A DNA stretch of 64,000 nucleotides. Origin: Cellulosimicrobium arenosum. Lineage in GTDB: Bacteria; Actinomycetota; Actinomycetes; Actinomycetales; Cellulomonadaceae. The position numbers were made by a program, and so were the translations under genes. The stretch is taken from NCBI RefSeq assembly GCF_014837295.1, contig NZ_JACYHB010000006.1, forward strand, positions 1 to 64,000, read 5' to 3'. Of this stretch, positions 34,913 to 44,957 are shown piece after piece (positions within the stretch are counted from its first letter, which is position 1; the number at the start of each line of letters is the position of its first letter). Below the pieces are notes generated by a model, which made no database searches, was not told where the DNA came from, and worked only from the letters and a program-made list of their open reading frames with translations.

Positions 34913-37309
34913 GTGAGCTTCACCGACCCGTATGCCGATCTGCCCGTCCGCCCGGCCGACGAGCCGCCCCCGGAAGACCCCTACGACGACCCCTGGGACG
35001 CGCCGGAGGGATCGACCGGCACGGCCGCGGGCAGCGGCCCCGCCGGGTCGGCATCGGAGCGCCGCGACGCGCCGGACGCCGGCGGCCCGCGCGACGACGC
35101 CCAGGTCGTGGCGCGCAGCGCCGACGCGACGAAGCGCGCGAAGCTCGCGATGCTGCGCGGGCTGCTCGACGGCGAGTCGTTGCGCGAGGACGCCGAGTCC
35201 GCCCTGCGGGCCCTCGTCGGCCGCGACGACGCACAGCTGCGCGACGACCAGTGGCGTGCCATCGAGGCGCTGGTGGCGTTCCGGCGCCGCGCGCTCGTGG
35301 TCCAGCGGACCGGGTGGGGCAAGTCCGCCGTCTACTTCGTCGCCACCAAGCTCCTGCGCGACCGCGGCGCCGGGCCCACCGTGATCGTCTCGCCGCTGCT
35401 CGCGCTCATGCGCGACCAGATCGCCGCCGCGGCACGCGCCGGCATCCGTGCGGTGACGATCAACTCGGCGAACATGACCGAGTGGGACGAGGTCCACGCA
35501 GCGATCGCCGCGGGTGAGGTCGACGTGCTGCTGTGCTCGCCGGAACGGCTCAACAACCCTGGCTTCCGCGACGAGGTGCTCCCCCGGCTCGCGGCCGACG
35601 CCGGGCTCGTGGTCGTCGACGAGGCGCACTGCATCTCGGACTGGGGCCACGACTTCCGCCCGGACTACCGCCGCATCCGCACCCTGCTCGCAGACCTTCC
35701 GCCCGGCATCCCGGTCCTGGCGACGACGGCGACCGCGAACGAGCGCGTGACCGCCGACGTCGCGGAGCAGCTGGGTGTGCGTGCCGAGGTCGCCTCGGGC
35801 GCCACCGGCTCCGACGACGTGCTCGTGCTGCGCGGAGGGCTCGACCGCGAGTCCCTGCACCTCGCCGTGCTCCCCCTCGCCGACCAGCCGACCCGGGTGG
35901 CGTGGCTCGTCGAGACCCTCCAGGACGTCGACGGCTCGGGGATCGTGTACTGCCTCACGGTCTCCGCCGCCGAGCAGGTCGCGAGCCAGCTGCGGGCGTC
36001 CGGGCTCGCGGTCGCCGCCTACACCGGGAAGACCGACCCCGCCGAGCGTGAGCGTCTCGAGGGCGACCTCAAGGAGAACCGCGTCAAGGCTCTCGTCGCG
36101 ACGTCCGCGCTGGGGATGGGCTTCGACAAGCCCGACCTGGCGTTCGTCGTGCACCTGGGTGCTCCGAGCTCGCCGATCGCGTACTACCAGCAGGTGGGGC
36201 GCGCGGGCCGCGGCGTCGACGACGCCGTCGTCGTGCTGCTCCCCGGCGAGGAGGACCGGCGCATCTGGGAGTGGTTCGCCTCGACCGCGTTCCCTCCGCA
36301 GGCGCAGGTGCGCGACACGCTCGCCGCCCTCGAGGCGGGCGGCACGCAGTCGGTGGCGCAGCTCGAGACGCAGGTGGACCTCAAGAGGTCCCGGCTCGAG
36401 GGCATGCTCAAGGTGCTCGACGTCGACGGCGCCGTACGCCGCGTCAAGGGCGGCTGGGTGTCCACGGGCGAGCCCTGGACCTACGACGCCGAACGCTACG
36501 CACGTGTCGAGGAGAACCGGGCCGCCGAGCAGCGCGCCATGCTCGACTACGAGTCCACGACGGGCTGCCGCATGGCGTTCCTTCGTGCGGTGCTGGACGA
36601 CCCCGAGCTCGGGCAGGACTGGGAGTGCGGCCGGTGCGACCGCTGCGGCGGGGTCGACCTCCCCCCGGCCCCCGACGCGGAGGCCGTCTCGGCAGCACGC
36701 GCCGACATGGACCGTCCCGGCGTCGACGTCGTCGCACGGCGGCAGTGGCCGAGCGGGATGGACCGGCTCGGGCTGGACCTGCGCGGACGCCTCGCCGCGG
36801 ACGAGCTCGCCGAGACCGGCCGCGCCGTGGCCCGCCTGGACGGACTGGGGTGGTCGGGACCGCTGCGCGAGCTGTTCGCACCCACGGCGCCCGACGCCGA
36901 GACGCCCGTGCCCCTGCGCAGCGCGGCCGCACGCGTGCTCGACGACTGGCCCGGGCTGCTCGTCGACGGGGTGGTGGCCGTGCGCTCCGTGACCCGACCG
37001 CGCCTCACGTTCCACCTCGCGAACGGCCTGGCGGCCTATCTGGAGCGCCCGCTCGTGGGGGCGGTCGGGCCCACCGAGGGACGTGAGGAGCCGGGGCGCC
37101 ACGACGTGAACTCCGCGACCCGGCTCGCGGGTGCGGCCGCTCGCCTGCGTCTGGAGCTGCCCGAGGCCGCTCTGGCCGGGCTCGCGGGCAGACGCATCCT
37201 GCTCGTGGACGACTACACCGAGTCCGGGTGGACCCTGACCGTCGCGGCACGGCTGCTCCGGCAGGCCGGCGCCGCCGCGGTGCACCCGTTCGTCCTCGGG
37301 GTGCGCTGA
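34913..37309 (+). CDS. RecQ-type DNA helicase with C-terminal phosphoribosyltransferase-like domain
   Basis: A 798-residue protein. Residues 1-75 are acidic and probably disordered. The helicase core has Walker A TGWGKS (133-138), DEAH (236-239) in VVDEAHCISDWGHDFRPDYR, and the motif VI QVGRAGRG. A zinc site CGRCDRC lies near 572, with a leading cysteine in GCRMAFL. No HRDC domain follows. Instead the last ~100 residues end with ILLVDDYTESGWTLTVAARL, the PRPP-loop signature of type I phosphoribosyltransferases. The leaderless promoter and GTG set the start. It sits between the two his units. Confidence 0.88.
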   Translation: MSFTDPYADLPVRPADEPPPEDPYDDPWDAPEGSTGTAAGSGPAGSASERRDAPDAGGPRDDAQVVARSADATKRAKLAMLRGLLDGESLREDAESALRALVGRDDAQLRDDQWRAIEALVAFRRRALVVQRTGWGKSAVYFVATKLLRDRGAGPTVIVSPLLALMRDQIAAAARAGIRAVTINSANMTEWDEVHAAIAAGEVDVLLCSPERLNNPGFRDEVLPRLAADAGLVVVDEAHCISDWGHDFRPDYRRIRTLLADLPPGIPVLATTATANERVTADVAEQLGVRAEVASGATGSDDVLVLRGGLDRESLHLAVLPLADQPTRVAWLVETLQDVDGSGIVYCLTVSAAEQVASQLRASGLAVAAYTGKTDPAERERLEGDLKENRVKALVATSALGMGFDKPDLAFVVHLGAPSSPIAYYQQVGRAGRGVDDAVVVLLPGEEDRRIWEWFASTAFPPQAQVRDTLAALEAGGTQSVAQLETQVDLKRSRLEGMLKVLDVDGAVRRVKGGWVSTGEPWTYDAERYARVEENRAAEQRAMLDYESTTGCRMAFLRAVLDDPELGQDWECGRCDRCGGVDLPPAPDAEAVSAARADMDRPGVDVVARRQWPSGMDRLGLDLRGRLAADELAETGRAVARLDGLGWSGPLRELFAPTAPDAETPVPLRSAAARVLDDWPGLLVDGVVAVRSVTRPRLTFHLANGLAAYLERPLVGAVGPTEGREEPGRHDVNSATRLAGAAARLRLELPEAALAGLAGRRILLVDDYTESGWTLTVAARLLRQAGAAAVHPFVLGVR

Positions 37310-37318
37310 GCGCTGTCG

Positions 37319-37792
37319 TCACCAGCGCAGCCGCAGCTCGGTGTACGTCGTGTCCGCGAATCCGAGCGACCGGTAGAGCGCCTCGCCCTCCGGCGTCGCG
37401 TGCAGCGAGACCGAGTCGACGTCCGCGTCGCGCGCCCAGGCGATCGCGGCCTCGACGCACGCTCGCGCCAGACCCCTGCCCCGTGCTCGTGGCAGCGTGC
37501 AGACGTTCGACAGGTGCGCCGTCGTGCCGTGCGGGTTGCGCGCCGACGGCGCGCCCCGGCCGATCGTCATGAGGGCGCCCGCCACGACCTGGTCGCCGTC
37601 GTCCACGAGGAACGCGGCGGCGACGTCCCCGTCGAGCGCCGAGTCGAACCACGCCAGCGCGCGCTCCTGCCACGCGGGGTCGTGGACGTCCTCCTCGCCC
37701 ATCGCGCGCATGAGCTCGACTCGCAGGAGGACGAGCGCCGGCGCGTCCTGGCGACGCGCGCGGCGCACGACGACCGCACCGGTACCGGTCAC
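37319..37792 (-). CDS. GNAT family N-acetyltransferase
   Basis: A 157-residue acetyltransferase. The acetyl-CoA loop is LPRARGRGLARACVEAA (about 104-120), followed by SLHATPEGEALYRSLGF, the usual end of the GNAT fold. The substrate is unknown. It follows hisD by 11 bases and is convergent with recQ. The GTG start is not well supported by a ribosome site, and a GTG eight codons downstream is possible. Confidence 0.75.
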   Translation of the reverse strand: MTGTGAVVVRRARRQDAPALVLLRVELMRAMGEEDVHDPAWQERALAWFDSALDGDVAAAFLVDDGDQVVAGALMTIGRGAPSARNPHGTTAHLSNVCTLPRARGRGLARACVEAAIAWARDADVDSVSLHATPEGEALYRSLGFADTTYTELRLRW

Positions 37793-37803
37793 AGGAGGTC
37801 CGC

Positions 37804-39129
37804 TCAGAGGAACCGGGCGCGGACGGCCTCGCCGTGGGCCGGCAGGTCCTCGTCGTCGGCCACCGCGACGATCTTGTCCGCGAGCTCTTCGAGAGCGTCC
37901 CTGTCGTACTCGATCACCTGGACCGCCTTGACGTAACTGTGGACCCCCAGGCCGCTCGAGAAGTGCGCGCACCCCCCGGTGGGCAGGACGTGGTTCGAGC
38001 CGGCCATGTAGTCGCCGAGCGACACCGGCGACCACGGACCGACGAAGATCGCCCCCGCGCTGCGCACACGGTCGGCGAGCGCGGCGGCGTCCTGCGCTTG
38101 GATCTCGAGGTGCTCCGCACCGTAGGCGTCCACGACGCGCAACCCGTGCTCGAGGTCGTCGACGAGGACCACCGCGGACTGCGGACCCGCGAGCGCCTGC
38201 GCGACGCGCTGCGCGTGCTTGGTCGACGGGACGAGGTCCACGAGCCGCGACTCCACGGCTGCGGCGAGCTCGACGGACGGCGTGACGAGCACCGCCGCCG
38301 CCGACGGGTCGTGCTCCGCCTGGCTGATCAGGTCAACCGCGACGTGCCCCGGGTCGGCGGACCCGTCGGCCAGGATCGCGATCTCCGTCGGCCCGGCCTC
38401 GGAGTCGATACCCACCACACCCCGCACGAGCCGCTTGGCCGCCGCGACGTACACGTTGCCCGGGCCCGTCACGACGTCCACCGGCTCGCACAGCACCGCA
38501 CCGTCCTGCGGCTCGGTGCCCGCAGCACCGTAGGCGAACATCGCGACCGCCTGCGCACCACCGGCGGCGTAGACCTCGTCGACGCCGAGCAGCGCGCACG
38601 CGGCGAGGATCGTCGGGTGCGGCAGGCCCTGGTTCTCCCGCTGCGGCGGCGAGGCGAGCGCGAGACCGGGCACACCGGCCTCCTGGGCGGCGACGACGTT
38701 CATCACGACCGACGACGGGTAGACGGCGAGGCCACCCGGTGCGTACAGCCCGACCCTGCCGACCGGCACCCAGCGCTGGCGGACCTGGGCGCCAGGGGCG
38801 ACCTGGACGGTGAAGTCCTGCGGTCGCTGCGCAGCGTGGACGAGTCGCACCCGGCGGATCGCCTCCTCGAGCCCGGCGCGCACACGCGGGTCCAGGGTGC
38901 GCAGCGCCTCGTCGATCGCGGCTGCCGGCACACGGAGGTGCTCGGGCCGCACCCCGTCGAACCTCTCGGCGTACTCGCGCAGCGCATCGGCGCCGCGCGA
39001 ACGGACCGCCTCGATGATCGGTGCGACCCGGTGCGTCGCGTCCTCGACGCCGGACTCCGCCCGCGGCAGGGCCTCGACGAGCTCGCGCGCGGACAGGGAG
39101 CGGCCTCGGAGATCGATGCGGGTGATCAT
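37804..39129 (-). CDS. hisD: Histidinol dehydrogenase
   Basis: Last two steps of histidine synthesis: oxidises histidinol to histidine with two NAD. The 441-residue protein shows the family blocks [55 protein letters not shown] and [13 protein letters not shown], with zinc ligands in the last two. The ATG is leaderless (TAGAAT 6 bases before). In most Micrococcales hisC follows at once; here other genes intervene. Confidence 0.96.
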   Translation of the reverse strand: MITRIDLRGRSLSARELVEALPRAESGVEDATHRVAPIIEAVRSRGADALREYAERFDGVRPEHLRVPAAAIDEALRTLDPRVRAGLEEAIRRVRLVHAAQRPQDFTVQVAPGAQVRQRWVPVGRVGLYAPGGLAVYPSSVVMNVVAAQEAGVPGLALASPPQRENQGLPHPTILAACALLGVDEVYAAGGAQAVAMFAYGAAGTEPQDGAVLCEPVDVVTGPGNVYVAAAKRLVRGVVGIDSEAGPTEIAILADGSADPGHVAVDLISQAEHDPSAAAVLVTPSVELAAAVESRLVDLVPSTKHAQRVAQALAGPQSAVVLVDDLEHGLRVVDAYGAEHLEIQAQDAAALADRVRSAGAIFVGPWSPVSLGDYMAGSNHVLPTGGCAHFSSGLGVHSYVKAVQVIEYDRDALEELADKIVAVADDEDLPAHGEAVRARFL

Positions 39130-39135
39130 GCCCCG

Positions 39136-39141
39136 ATTCTA
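39136..39141 (-). promoter_or_regulatory. hisD -10 element (leaderless)
   Basis: TAGAAT on the minus strand, 6 bases before the hisD ATG. The divergent S4-domain gene has a weaker GACACT 7 bases before its ATG (39167-39172, plus strand). Confidence 0.65.
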
Positions 39142-39179
39142 GGGCCGTCCCGCGGGCCGGGCCTGAGACACTGGCGTCC

Positions 39180-39416
39180 ATGGACACGAACGACGCGCCC
39201 CGGCCGGTCGAGATCTCCGACGAGGTCATCCGGCTCGGCCAGTTCCTCAAGCTTTCCGGCCTCGTCGACTCGGGCGCCCAGGCGCGCGAGCTGGTCGCCG
39301 AGGGCGAGGTCCGGGTCAACGGGGAGGTCGAGACACGCCGTGGACGGCAGCTCCAGCGCGGCGACGTGGTCGCGCTGGACCACCCGCAGGGGTCCGAGCA
39401 GGCCGTCGTCGCCTGA
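39180..39416 (+). CDS. Small S4-domain RNA-binding protein
   Basis: A 78-residue protein that is one S4 domain: IRLGQFLKLSGLVDSGAQARELVAEGEVRVNG (split here as IRLGQFLKLSGLVDSG and AQARELVAEGEVRVNG), then VETRRGRQLQRGDVV. It resembles the YaaA/RlbA-type small S4 proteins, one of which sits beside dnaN-recF in other bacteria. The RNA target is unknown. It is divergent from hisD, with 50 bases between starts. Confidence 0.82.
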   Translation: MDTNDAPRPVEISDEVIRLGQFLKLSGLVDSGAQARELVAEGEVRVNGEVETRRGRQLQRGDVVALDHPQGSEQAVVA

Positions 39417-39442
39417 GTCTCGGCGGTCGGACCGGCGCCCGG

Positions 39443-39847
39443 TCAGGCCATGTAGGTCGAGGCCATGACCTTGTCCGGGGTCAGGCGCAGCACCACGCGC
39501 TCCGGGTTCGGCTCGAGCCGGCGGTACCGGCGGCCGTAGCGGGCCACGGCCTCCGCGATCTCGGACGCGTCGTCGACGACCTCGACAGTCCCCTCCAAGG
39601 TCATCCAGCGCCCGCCGTCGACCTGGCAGACAGCCGCTCGCGAGGGGCCGCCGTCCGGGCCCGGACGACCTGCGTTCCGCGTCTTGACCGAGGTACGGTT
39701 CGCCGTGATCCGCACGACGCACTCCTCCGGGTCCCAGGTGAACGCGACCGGGACCACGTGCGGAGTACCGTCCGCCCGCAGCGTCGTGAGGGTGGCCAGG
39801 TGACGTTCCGTGACGAAGACCCGTTGCTCGGGGTTGAGGTGGATCAC
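39443..39847 (-). CDS. PPOX-class F420- or FMN-dependent flavoprotein
   Basis: A 134-residue split-barrel protein of the pyridoxamine-phosphate-oxidase-like family (LATLTTLRADGTPHVVPVAFTW, then MTLEGTVEVV and a final KVMASTYMA). Such actinobacterial proteins bind F420 or FMN and reduce small molecules. The cofactor cannot be told from the sequence alone. The GTG start is leaderless (TAGGCT 7 bases upstream). Confidence 0.82.
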   Translation of the reverse strand: MIHLNPEQRVFVTERHLATLTTLRADGTPHVVPVAFTWDPEECVVRITANRTSVKTRNAGRPGPDGGPSRAAVCQVDGGRWMTLEGTVEVVDDASEIAEAVARYGRRYRRLEPNPERVVLRLTPDKVMASTYMA

Positions 39848-39854
39848 GTGTCCG

Positions 39855-39860
39855 AGCCTA
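39855..39860 (-). promoter_or_regulatory. -10 element of the PPOX-class gene (leaderless)
   Basis: TAGGCT on the minus strand, 7 bases before the GTG start at 39847. It lies in the 58-base gap after the dnaE stop. Confidence 0.55.
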
Positions 39861-39905
39861 CGGTCTCCGGTCGCCCCCGACGCCCGGTGCCGGCCTACGC
39901 GGTGC

Positions 39906-42900
39906 TCAGCCCACGAGGCACGACGGTCCCAGCAAGGCCTTGAGGTCGCCGAAGAGTGCAGGTGACTTCTCGACCCGCAGCGCGTCGCCGGCCCGCACGA
40001 CCGTCGTCTTGCCCGGTTCGAGCACCTGGACGTGCACCTCGGCCGAGCCGGGGTGCGTCGCGAGGACCTCGCGCAACCGCGCGACGACCGGCTCGACGCA
40101 CCGCGTGTGCGGCACACGGACCGCGACGGGCGACTCCGGACCGACCGTGACGTCCGGTAGCGAGACCTCCATGGCCTGCAGCTGCATCGTGTCGTCACGC
40201 CGACGCACCCGGCCGCGCAGCACGACGACCTGGTCCTCCGCGAGGGTCGTGGAGTACGCGAGATAGGTCTCGCCGAAGAACATCACCTCGACCGCGCCCT
40301 CGAGGTCCTCGATGGTCACGGCCGCCCACGGGTTGCCGTTCTTGCTCATCTTGCGCTGGAGCGAGGTCACCAGGCCGGCGACCGTGACCGTGGACCCGTC
40401 CGGTCGGCCTTCGTCGGCGAGGAGGGCCGCGATCCCCGTGTCGGCGGCCCGGGTCAGGACGTGCTCGAGCCCCGAGAGCGGGTGGTCCGAGACGTACAGC
40501 CCGAGCATCTCGCGCTCGAACGCGAGACGCTGCTTCTTGTCCCAGTCCGGCAGGTCCGGGATGTCGACGCTGAACGTCATCGAGGGGTCGTCCTGCGCGC
40601 CGAGGTCCGCGAACAGGTCGAACTGGCCCTCGGCTTCCTTGCGCTTGACGCTGATCACCGAGTCCACGGCCTGCTCATGGATCACCACGAGCGCCCGCCG
40701 CGGATGCCCGAGGGAGTCGAAGGCCCCCGCCTTGACGAGCGACTCGATCGTGCGCTTGTTGCACACGACCGCGGGGACCTTGTCGAGGAAGTCCTGGAAC
40801 GACGTGAAGGCGCCCTGCTCGTCGCGCGCGGCGATGATCGCGGCGACGACGTTCGCGCCCACGTTGCGCACCGCGGTCAGACCGAAGCGGATGTCCGTGC
40901 CCACGGCCGTGAACTTCGCGGCCGAGTCGTTCACGTCCGGCGGCAGGACCGTGATGTGCATGCGGCGGCACTCGTTGAGGTAGAGCGCCATCTTGTCCTT
41001 GTCGTCGCGCACGCTCTGGAGCACGGCGGCCATGTACTCGGTGGCGTAGTTCGCCTTGAGGTACGCGGTCCAGTACGCGACGAGGCCGTACCCCGCCGAG
41101 TGCGCCTTGTTGAACGCATACCCCGCGAAGGGCACCAGGACGTCCCACACGGCCTTGATCGCCGCGTCGGAGTACCCGCGCTCCTTGCACCCCGCCTCGA
41201 AGTTCACGAACTCCTTGGCCAGCACCTCGGGCTTCTTCTTGCCCATCGCGCGACGCAGCAGGTCGGCCTGGCCGAGCGTGTACCCGGCGAGGACCTGCGC
41301 TGCACGCTGTACCTGCTCCTGATAGACGATGAGGCCGTGGGTCTCGCCCAGGACCTCGGCCAGCGGCTCCTCGAGCTCGGGGTGGATCGGCTCGACCTTC
41401 TGCAGGCCGTTCTTGCGCAAGGCGTAGTTGGTGTGCGAGTTCATGCCCATCGGCCCCGGGCGGTAGAGGGCGATGACTGCCGAGACGTCCTCGAAGTTGT
41501 CCGGTCGCATCTGCCGCAGGAGCGCGCGCATAGGGCCGCCGTCGAGCTGGAAGACCCCGAGCGTCTCGCCGCGGGCGAGCAGCTGGTAGGTGGCGACGTC
41601 GTCGAGCTGGATCTCCTCGATCGAGACGGCGTCCTTGCCGTTCATCTCGATGTTCTCGAGCGCGTCGTCGAGGATCGTGAGGTTCCGCAGCCCGAGGAAG
41701 TCCATCTTGATCAGGCCGAGGCCCTCGGACGTCGGGTAGTCGAACTGCGTGATGACCGCGCCGTCCTGGGGGCGGCGCATGATCGGGATGATGTCGATCA
41801 GCGGTTCGCTCGACATGATGACGCCGGCGGCGTGCACGCCCCACTGGCGCTTCAGCCCCTCGATCCCGCGCGCGAGCTCGACGACGCGCTGGGCCTCCGG
41901 GTCCGCGTCGTGCTGCTGACGAAACTCTCCCGCCTCCGCGTACCGCTCGTGCTTCGGGTCGAAGATCCCCGACAACGGGATGTCCTTGCCCATGACGGCG
42001 GGGGGCATGGCCTTCGTCAGCTTCTCCCCCATCGCGAACGGGAAGCCCAGGAGGCGTGCGGAGTCCTTGAGCGCCTGCTTCGCCTTGATGGTGCCGTACG
42101 TGACGATCTGGGCGACGCGGTCGTCACCGTACTTGTCGGTGACGTACCGGATCACCTCGCTGCGCCGACGCTCGTCGAAGTCGACGTCGACGTCGGGCAT
42201 CGACACGCGCTCGGGGTTGAGGAACCGCTCGAAGATCAACCCGTGCTCGATGGGGTCCAGCTCCGTGATCCCCATGAGGTAGGACGCCATGGACCCGGCG
42301 GCCGACCCGCGGCCCGGCCCGACGCGGATCCCCTGCTCCTTGGCCCAGTTGATGAAGTCGGCCACCACCAGGAAGTATCCCGGGAAGCCCATCTGGACGA
42401 TGACCTCGGTCTCGTACTCCGCCTGCTTGCGCGACGCGTCCGGCACGCCGCCCGGATAGCGCCGGTGCAGCCCCCGCTCGACCTCCTTGACGAACCAGCT
42501 CGTCTCGTCCTCGCCGTCGGGGACCGGGAAGCGCGGCATGTAGTTCGCCGCCGTGTTGAACGACACGTCGCACTGCTCGGCGATGAGCAACGTGTTGTCG
42601 CACGCCTCGGGCAGCTCGGCGAACAGCCGGCGCATCTCGGCGGCAGACTTCACGTAGTACCCCGTGCCACCGAACTTGAAGCGGTCCGGGTCGTCGAGCG
42701 TCGAGCCCGAGTTGATGGCGAGCAGAGCCTCCTGGCTCGAGGCGTCCTCCTCGCGCACGTAGTGCAGGTCGTTCGTGGCGACGGTCCGTGCCCCGATGGT
42801 CTCCGCGAGACGCAGCAGGTCCTTGGTGACACGCGTCTCGATGTCGAGGCCGTGGTCCATGAGCTCGACGAAGTACGAGTCCTTGCCGAAGAGGTCCTGC

Positions 42901-43454
42901 AGCTCGCCCGCGGCGCGCACCGCCTCGTCCCACTGACCGAGCCGCAGCCGCGTCTGGATCTCGCCCGACGGGCATCCCGTCGTCGCGATGAGTCCCTTGC
43001 CGTACCGCTGCAGCAGGTCGCGGTCCATGCGCGGCCACTTGCCCATCTGGCCTTCGAGCGACGCGAGCGACGACGCACGGAAGAGGTTGTGCAGGCCCTC
43101 GTTGTCCTTCGCGAGCAACGTCATGTGCGTGTAGGCGCCGCGGGCCGAGACGTCGTCGGACTCCTGGCCCTTCTCGCCGAACCGCACGCGCGTCTGGTCG
43201 GTCCTGCTCGTGCCCGGCGTGACGTACGCCTCGACACCGATGATGGGCTTGATCCCCTTGGCCTGAGCCTTGGACCAGAAGTCGAACGCCCCGAAGACGT
43301 ACCCGTGGTCCGTCGTCGCGATCGCCTTCTGCCCGAGGCGGTCCACCTCGTCGAAGAGGTCCCCGATCCGCGCCGCCCCGTCGAGCATCGAGTACTCGGT
43401 GTGCACGTGCAGGTGGACGAAGTCGTCGCTCGTCGACGGGCTCGAGGTCGGCAT
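39906..43454 (-). CDS. dnaE: DNA polymerase III alpha subunit
   Basis: Replicative polymerase. The 1182-residue protein starts with a PHP domain (HLHVHTEYSMLDG, residues 13-25, and further His/Asp sites). It has the polymerase palm with catalytic aspartates in PDVDVDFDERRR (near 418-429), the fingers, a helix-hairpin-helix region and an OB domain near the C-terminus (VTVAGLVTSLQRKMSKNG). This is the DnaE1 type by length. The ATG is leaderless, with TAGGAT 6 bases upstream. Confidence 0.98.
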   Translation of the reverse strand: MPTSSPSTSDDFVHLHVHTEYSMLDGAARIGDLFDEVDRLGQKAIATTDHGYVFGAFDFWSKAQAKGIKPIIGVEAYVTPGTSRTDQTRVRFGEKGQESDDVSARGAYTHMTLLAKDNEGLHNLFRASSLASLEGQMGKWPRMDRDLLQRYGKGLIATTGCPSGEIQTRLRLGQWDEAVRAAGELQDLFGKDSYFVELMDHGLDIETRVTKDLLRLAETIGARTVATNDLHYVREEDASSQEALLAINSGSTLDDPDRFKFGGTGYYVKSAAEMRRLFAELPEACDNTLLIAEQCDVSFNTAANYMPRFPVPDGEDETSWFVKEVERGLHRRYPGGVPDASRKQAEYETEVIVQMGFPGYFLVVADFINWAKEQGIRVGPGRGSAAGSMASYLMGITELDPIEHGLIFERFLNPERVSMPDVDVDFDERRRSEVIRYVTDKYGDDRVAQIVTYGTIKAKQALKDSARLLGFPFAMGEKLTKAMPPAVMGKDIPLSGIFDPKHERYAEAGEFRQQHDADPEAQRVVELARGIEGLKRQWGVHAAGVIMSSEPLIDIIPIMRRPQDGAVITQFDYPTSEGLGLIKMDFLGLRNLTILDDALENIEMNGKDAVSIEEIQLDDVATYQLLARGETLGVFQLDGGPMRALLRQMRPDNFEDVSAVIALYRPGPMGMNSHTNYALRKNGLQKVEPIHPELEEPLAEVLGETHGLIVYQEQVQRAAQVLAGYTLGQADLLRRAMGKKKPEVLAKEFVNFEAGCKERGYSDAAIKAVWDVLVPFAGYAFNKAHSAGYGLVAYWTAYLKANYATEYMAAVLQSVRDDKDKMALYLNECRRMHITVLPPDVNDSAAKFTAVGTDIRFGLTAVRNVGANVVAAIIAARDEQGAFTSFQDFLDKVPAVVCNKRTIESLVKAGAFDSLGHPRRALVVIHEQAVDSVISVKRKEAEGQFDLFADLGAQDDPSMTFSVDIPDLPDWDKKQRLAFEREMLGLYVSDHPLSGLEHVLTRAADTGIAALLADEGRPDGSTVTVAGLVTSLQRKMSKNGNPWAAVTIEDLEGAVEVMFFGETYLAYSTTLAEDQVVVLRGRVRRRDDTMQLQAMEVSLPDVTVGPESPVAVRVPHTRCVEPVVARLREVLATHPGSAEVHVQVLEPGKTTVVRAGDALRVEKSPALFGDLKALLGPSCLVG

Positions 43455-43460
43455 GCGTCG

Positions 43461-43466
43461 ATCCTA
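43461..43466 (-). promoter_or_regulatory. dnaE -10 element (leaderless)
   Basis: TAGGAT on the minus strand, 6 bases before the dnaE ATG. Confidence 0.6.
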
Positions 43467-43503
43467 GGCCGTGGCGCAGACATCCCCCGAGCGCCGCGGC
43501 GGC

Positions 43504-44028
43504 TCAGCGGGCGACGACGACCTTCACGGCGTCGCGATGGTCGATCCCGGCGTCGAGGTAGACCGCGCCCTGGATCTCGTACCCGAGCCGTGCGTAGAAC
43601 CCCGCGGCACGGACCTGTGCGGAGAGCTCGACCCGGACCGTCCGTCGACCGCCCCCGCCCCGTACCGCGTGCTCGGCCAGCGCGACGTCCTCCAGTGCGG
43701 TCATGACCGCGGCGCCCGCCCCGGTCCCCCGCGCCACCGCGGCGACGGCGACCCGACCGACGTGCACGACGCCCGGGTGACCGGGATCGGTCAGCAGGCG
43801 CCCCGTCCCCACGACGGCACCACCGGCCGTCGTGTCCCGCACGAGCACGTGCGTCGTCGTGGTCGCGGTGTCGAGGTCGTCCACCTCCTCCTCCACCGGG
43901 ACGCCCTGCTCGGCGACGAAGACCTCGAGCCGCAGCGCGTGGGCGGCGGCGAGCCCGGCGTCGTCGCGCACGCGCTCGACGGCGAACCGTCCCGAGGACT
44001 GCGCGGCGGCCGCACCGTCCCCGCTCAC
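43504..44028 (-). CDS. GNAT family N-acetyltransferase (YjcF-like)
   Basis: A 174-residue acetyltransferase with [21 protein letters not shown] at residues about 29-49, typical of YjcF-like members, and the acetyl-CoA loop [12 protein letters not shown]. The substrate is unknown. The GTG start overlaps the stop of the pseudouridine synthase gene (GTGA), so it belongs to the lspA-rluD unit. Confidence 0.8.
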   Translation of the reverse strand: MSGDGAAAAQSSGRFAVERVRDDAGLAAAHALRLEVFVAEQGVPVEEEVDDLDTATTTTHVLVRDTTAGGAVVGTGRLLTDPGHPGVVHVGRVAVAAVARGTGAGAAVMTALEDVALAEHAVRGGGGRRTVRVELSAQVRAAGFYARLGYEIQGAVYLDAGIDHRDAVKVVVAR

Positions 44029-44957
44029 GTGTATGCCCCGCGCACGACCTCCAGCGCGTGCTGGAGGTCCTCCGGGTACTCGGACCCGACCTCGAACCAG
44101 CGGCCGGTCCCCGGATGCTCGAACCCGAGCCGCACGGCGTGCAGCCACTGGCGGGTGAGCCCGACACGCGAGGCCAGGACCGGGTCCGCGCCGTAGGTCA
44201 GGTCTCCGACGCACGGGTGGTGCAGCGCGGAGAAGTGCACCCGGATCTGGTGGGTGCGCCCGGTCTCCAGGTGCACCTCGACGAGGGACGCGGCGGGCAG
44301 CATCTCGAGCAGCTCGTAGTGCGTCACGGACGGTTTGCCCTCCGCCGTGACGGCGAACTTCCAGGCGTTGCTCGGGTGACGTCCGATCGGGGCGTCGATC
44401 GTGCCGGTGGTGGGCTCGGGATGCCCCTGGACGAGCGCGTGGTAGACCTTGTCGACCGTCCGCTCCTTGAACGCCCGCTTGAGGGCGGTGTAGGCGGTCT
44501 CGCTCTTGGCCACCACCATGAGACCGGAGGTCCCGACGTCGAGTCGGTGCACCACGCCCTGGCGCTCCGCGGCGCCCGACGTGGAGATGCGGTAGCCGGC
44601 CGCCGCGAGCGCGCCGACGACGGTCGGCCCGGTCCAGCCGGGAGACGGGTGCGCGGCCACGCCGACCGGCTTGTCGACCACGACGAGGTCGTCGTCGTCG
44701 TGCACGATGCGCATCCCCGGGACGGGCTCGGCGACGACCGGCGGGCCGGGAGGCGCGACGTCCGGTACGTCGACCTCGAGCCACGCCCCGGCGGGCAGCC
44801 GGTCCGACTTCCCGACCTCGCGACCGTCGAGCCGGACCCGGCCGTCGGCGGAGAGCTCGGCCGCGCGCGTGCGTGAGAGCCCCAGGAGCCGCGCGATCGC
44901 CGCGTCGACGCGCTCGCCGGCCAGCCCGTCGGGAACGGGGAGCGACCGCAGGCTCAT
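44025..44957 (-). CDS. rluD: RluA/RluD family pseudouridine synthase
   Basis: Converts uridines in 23S rRNA to pseudouridine. The 310-residue protein has an N-terminal S4 domain (about 10-70), the catalytic motif [10 protein letters not shown] (137-146, D140), and the KVYHALVQG and [12 protein letters not shown] blocks. The gene symbol follows length and S4 domain; the precise sites are not known. The ATG overlaps the lspA stop (ATGA), a pairing common in Gram-positive bacteria. Confidence 0.88.
   Translation of the reverse strand: MSLRSLPVPDGLAGERVDAAIARLLGLSRTRAAELSADGRVRLDGREVGKSDRLPAGAWLEVDVPDVAPPGPPVVAEPVPGMRIVHDDDDLVVVDKPVGVAAHPSPGWTGPTVVGALAAAGYRISTSGAAERQGVVHRLDVGTSGLMVVAKSETAYTALKRAFKERTVDKVYHALVQGHPEPTTGTIDAPIGRHPSNAWKFAVTAEGKPSVTHYELLEMLPAASLVEVHLETGRTHQIRVHFSALHHPCVGDLTYGADPVLASRVGLTRQWLHAVRLGFEHPGTGRWFEVGSEYPEDLQHALEVVRGAYT

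Noticed and set aside
40461-43706. 1081-codon plus-strand open frame opposite dnaE
   Set aside because: Antisense of the third-position bias in dnaE; no motif and no start signal.
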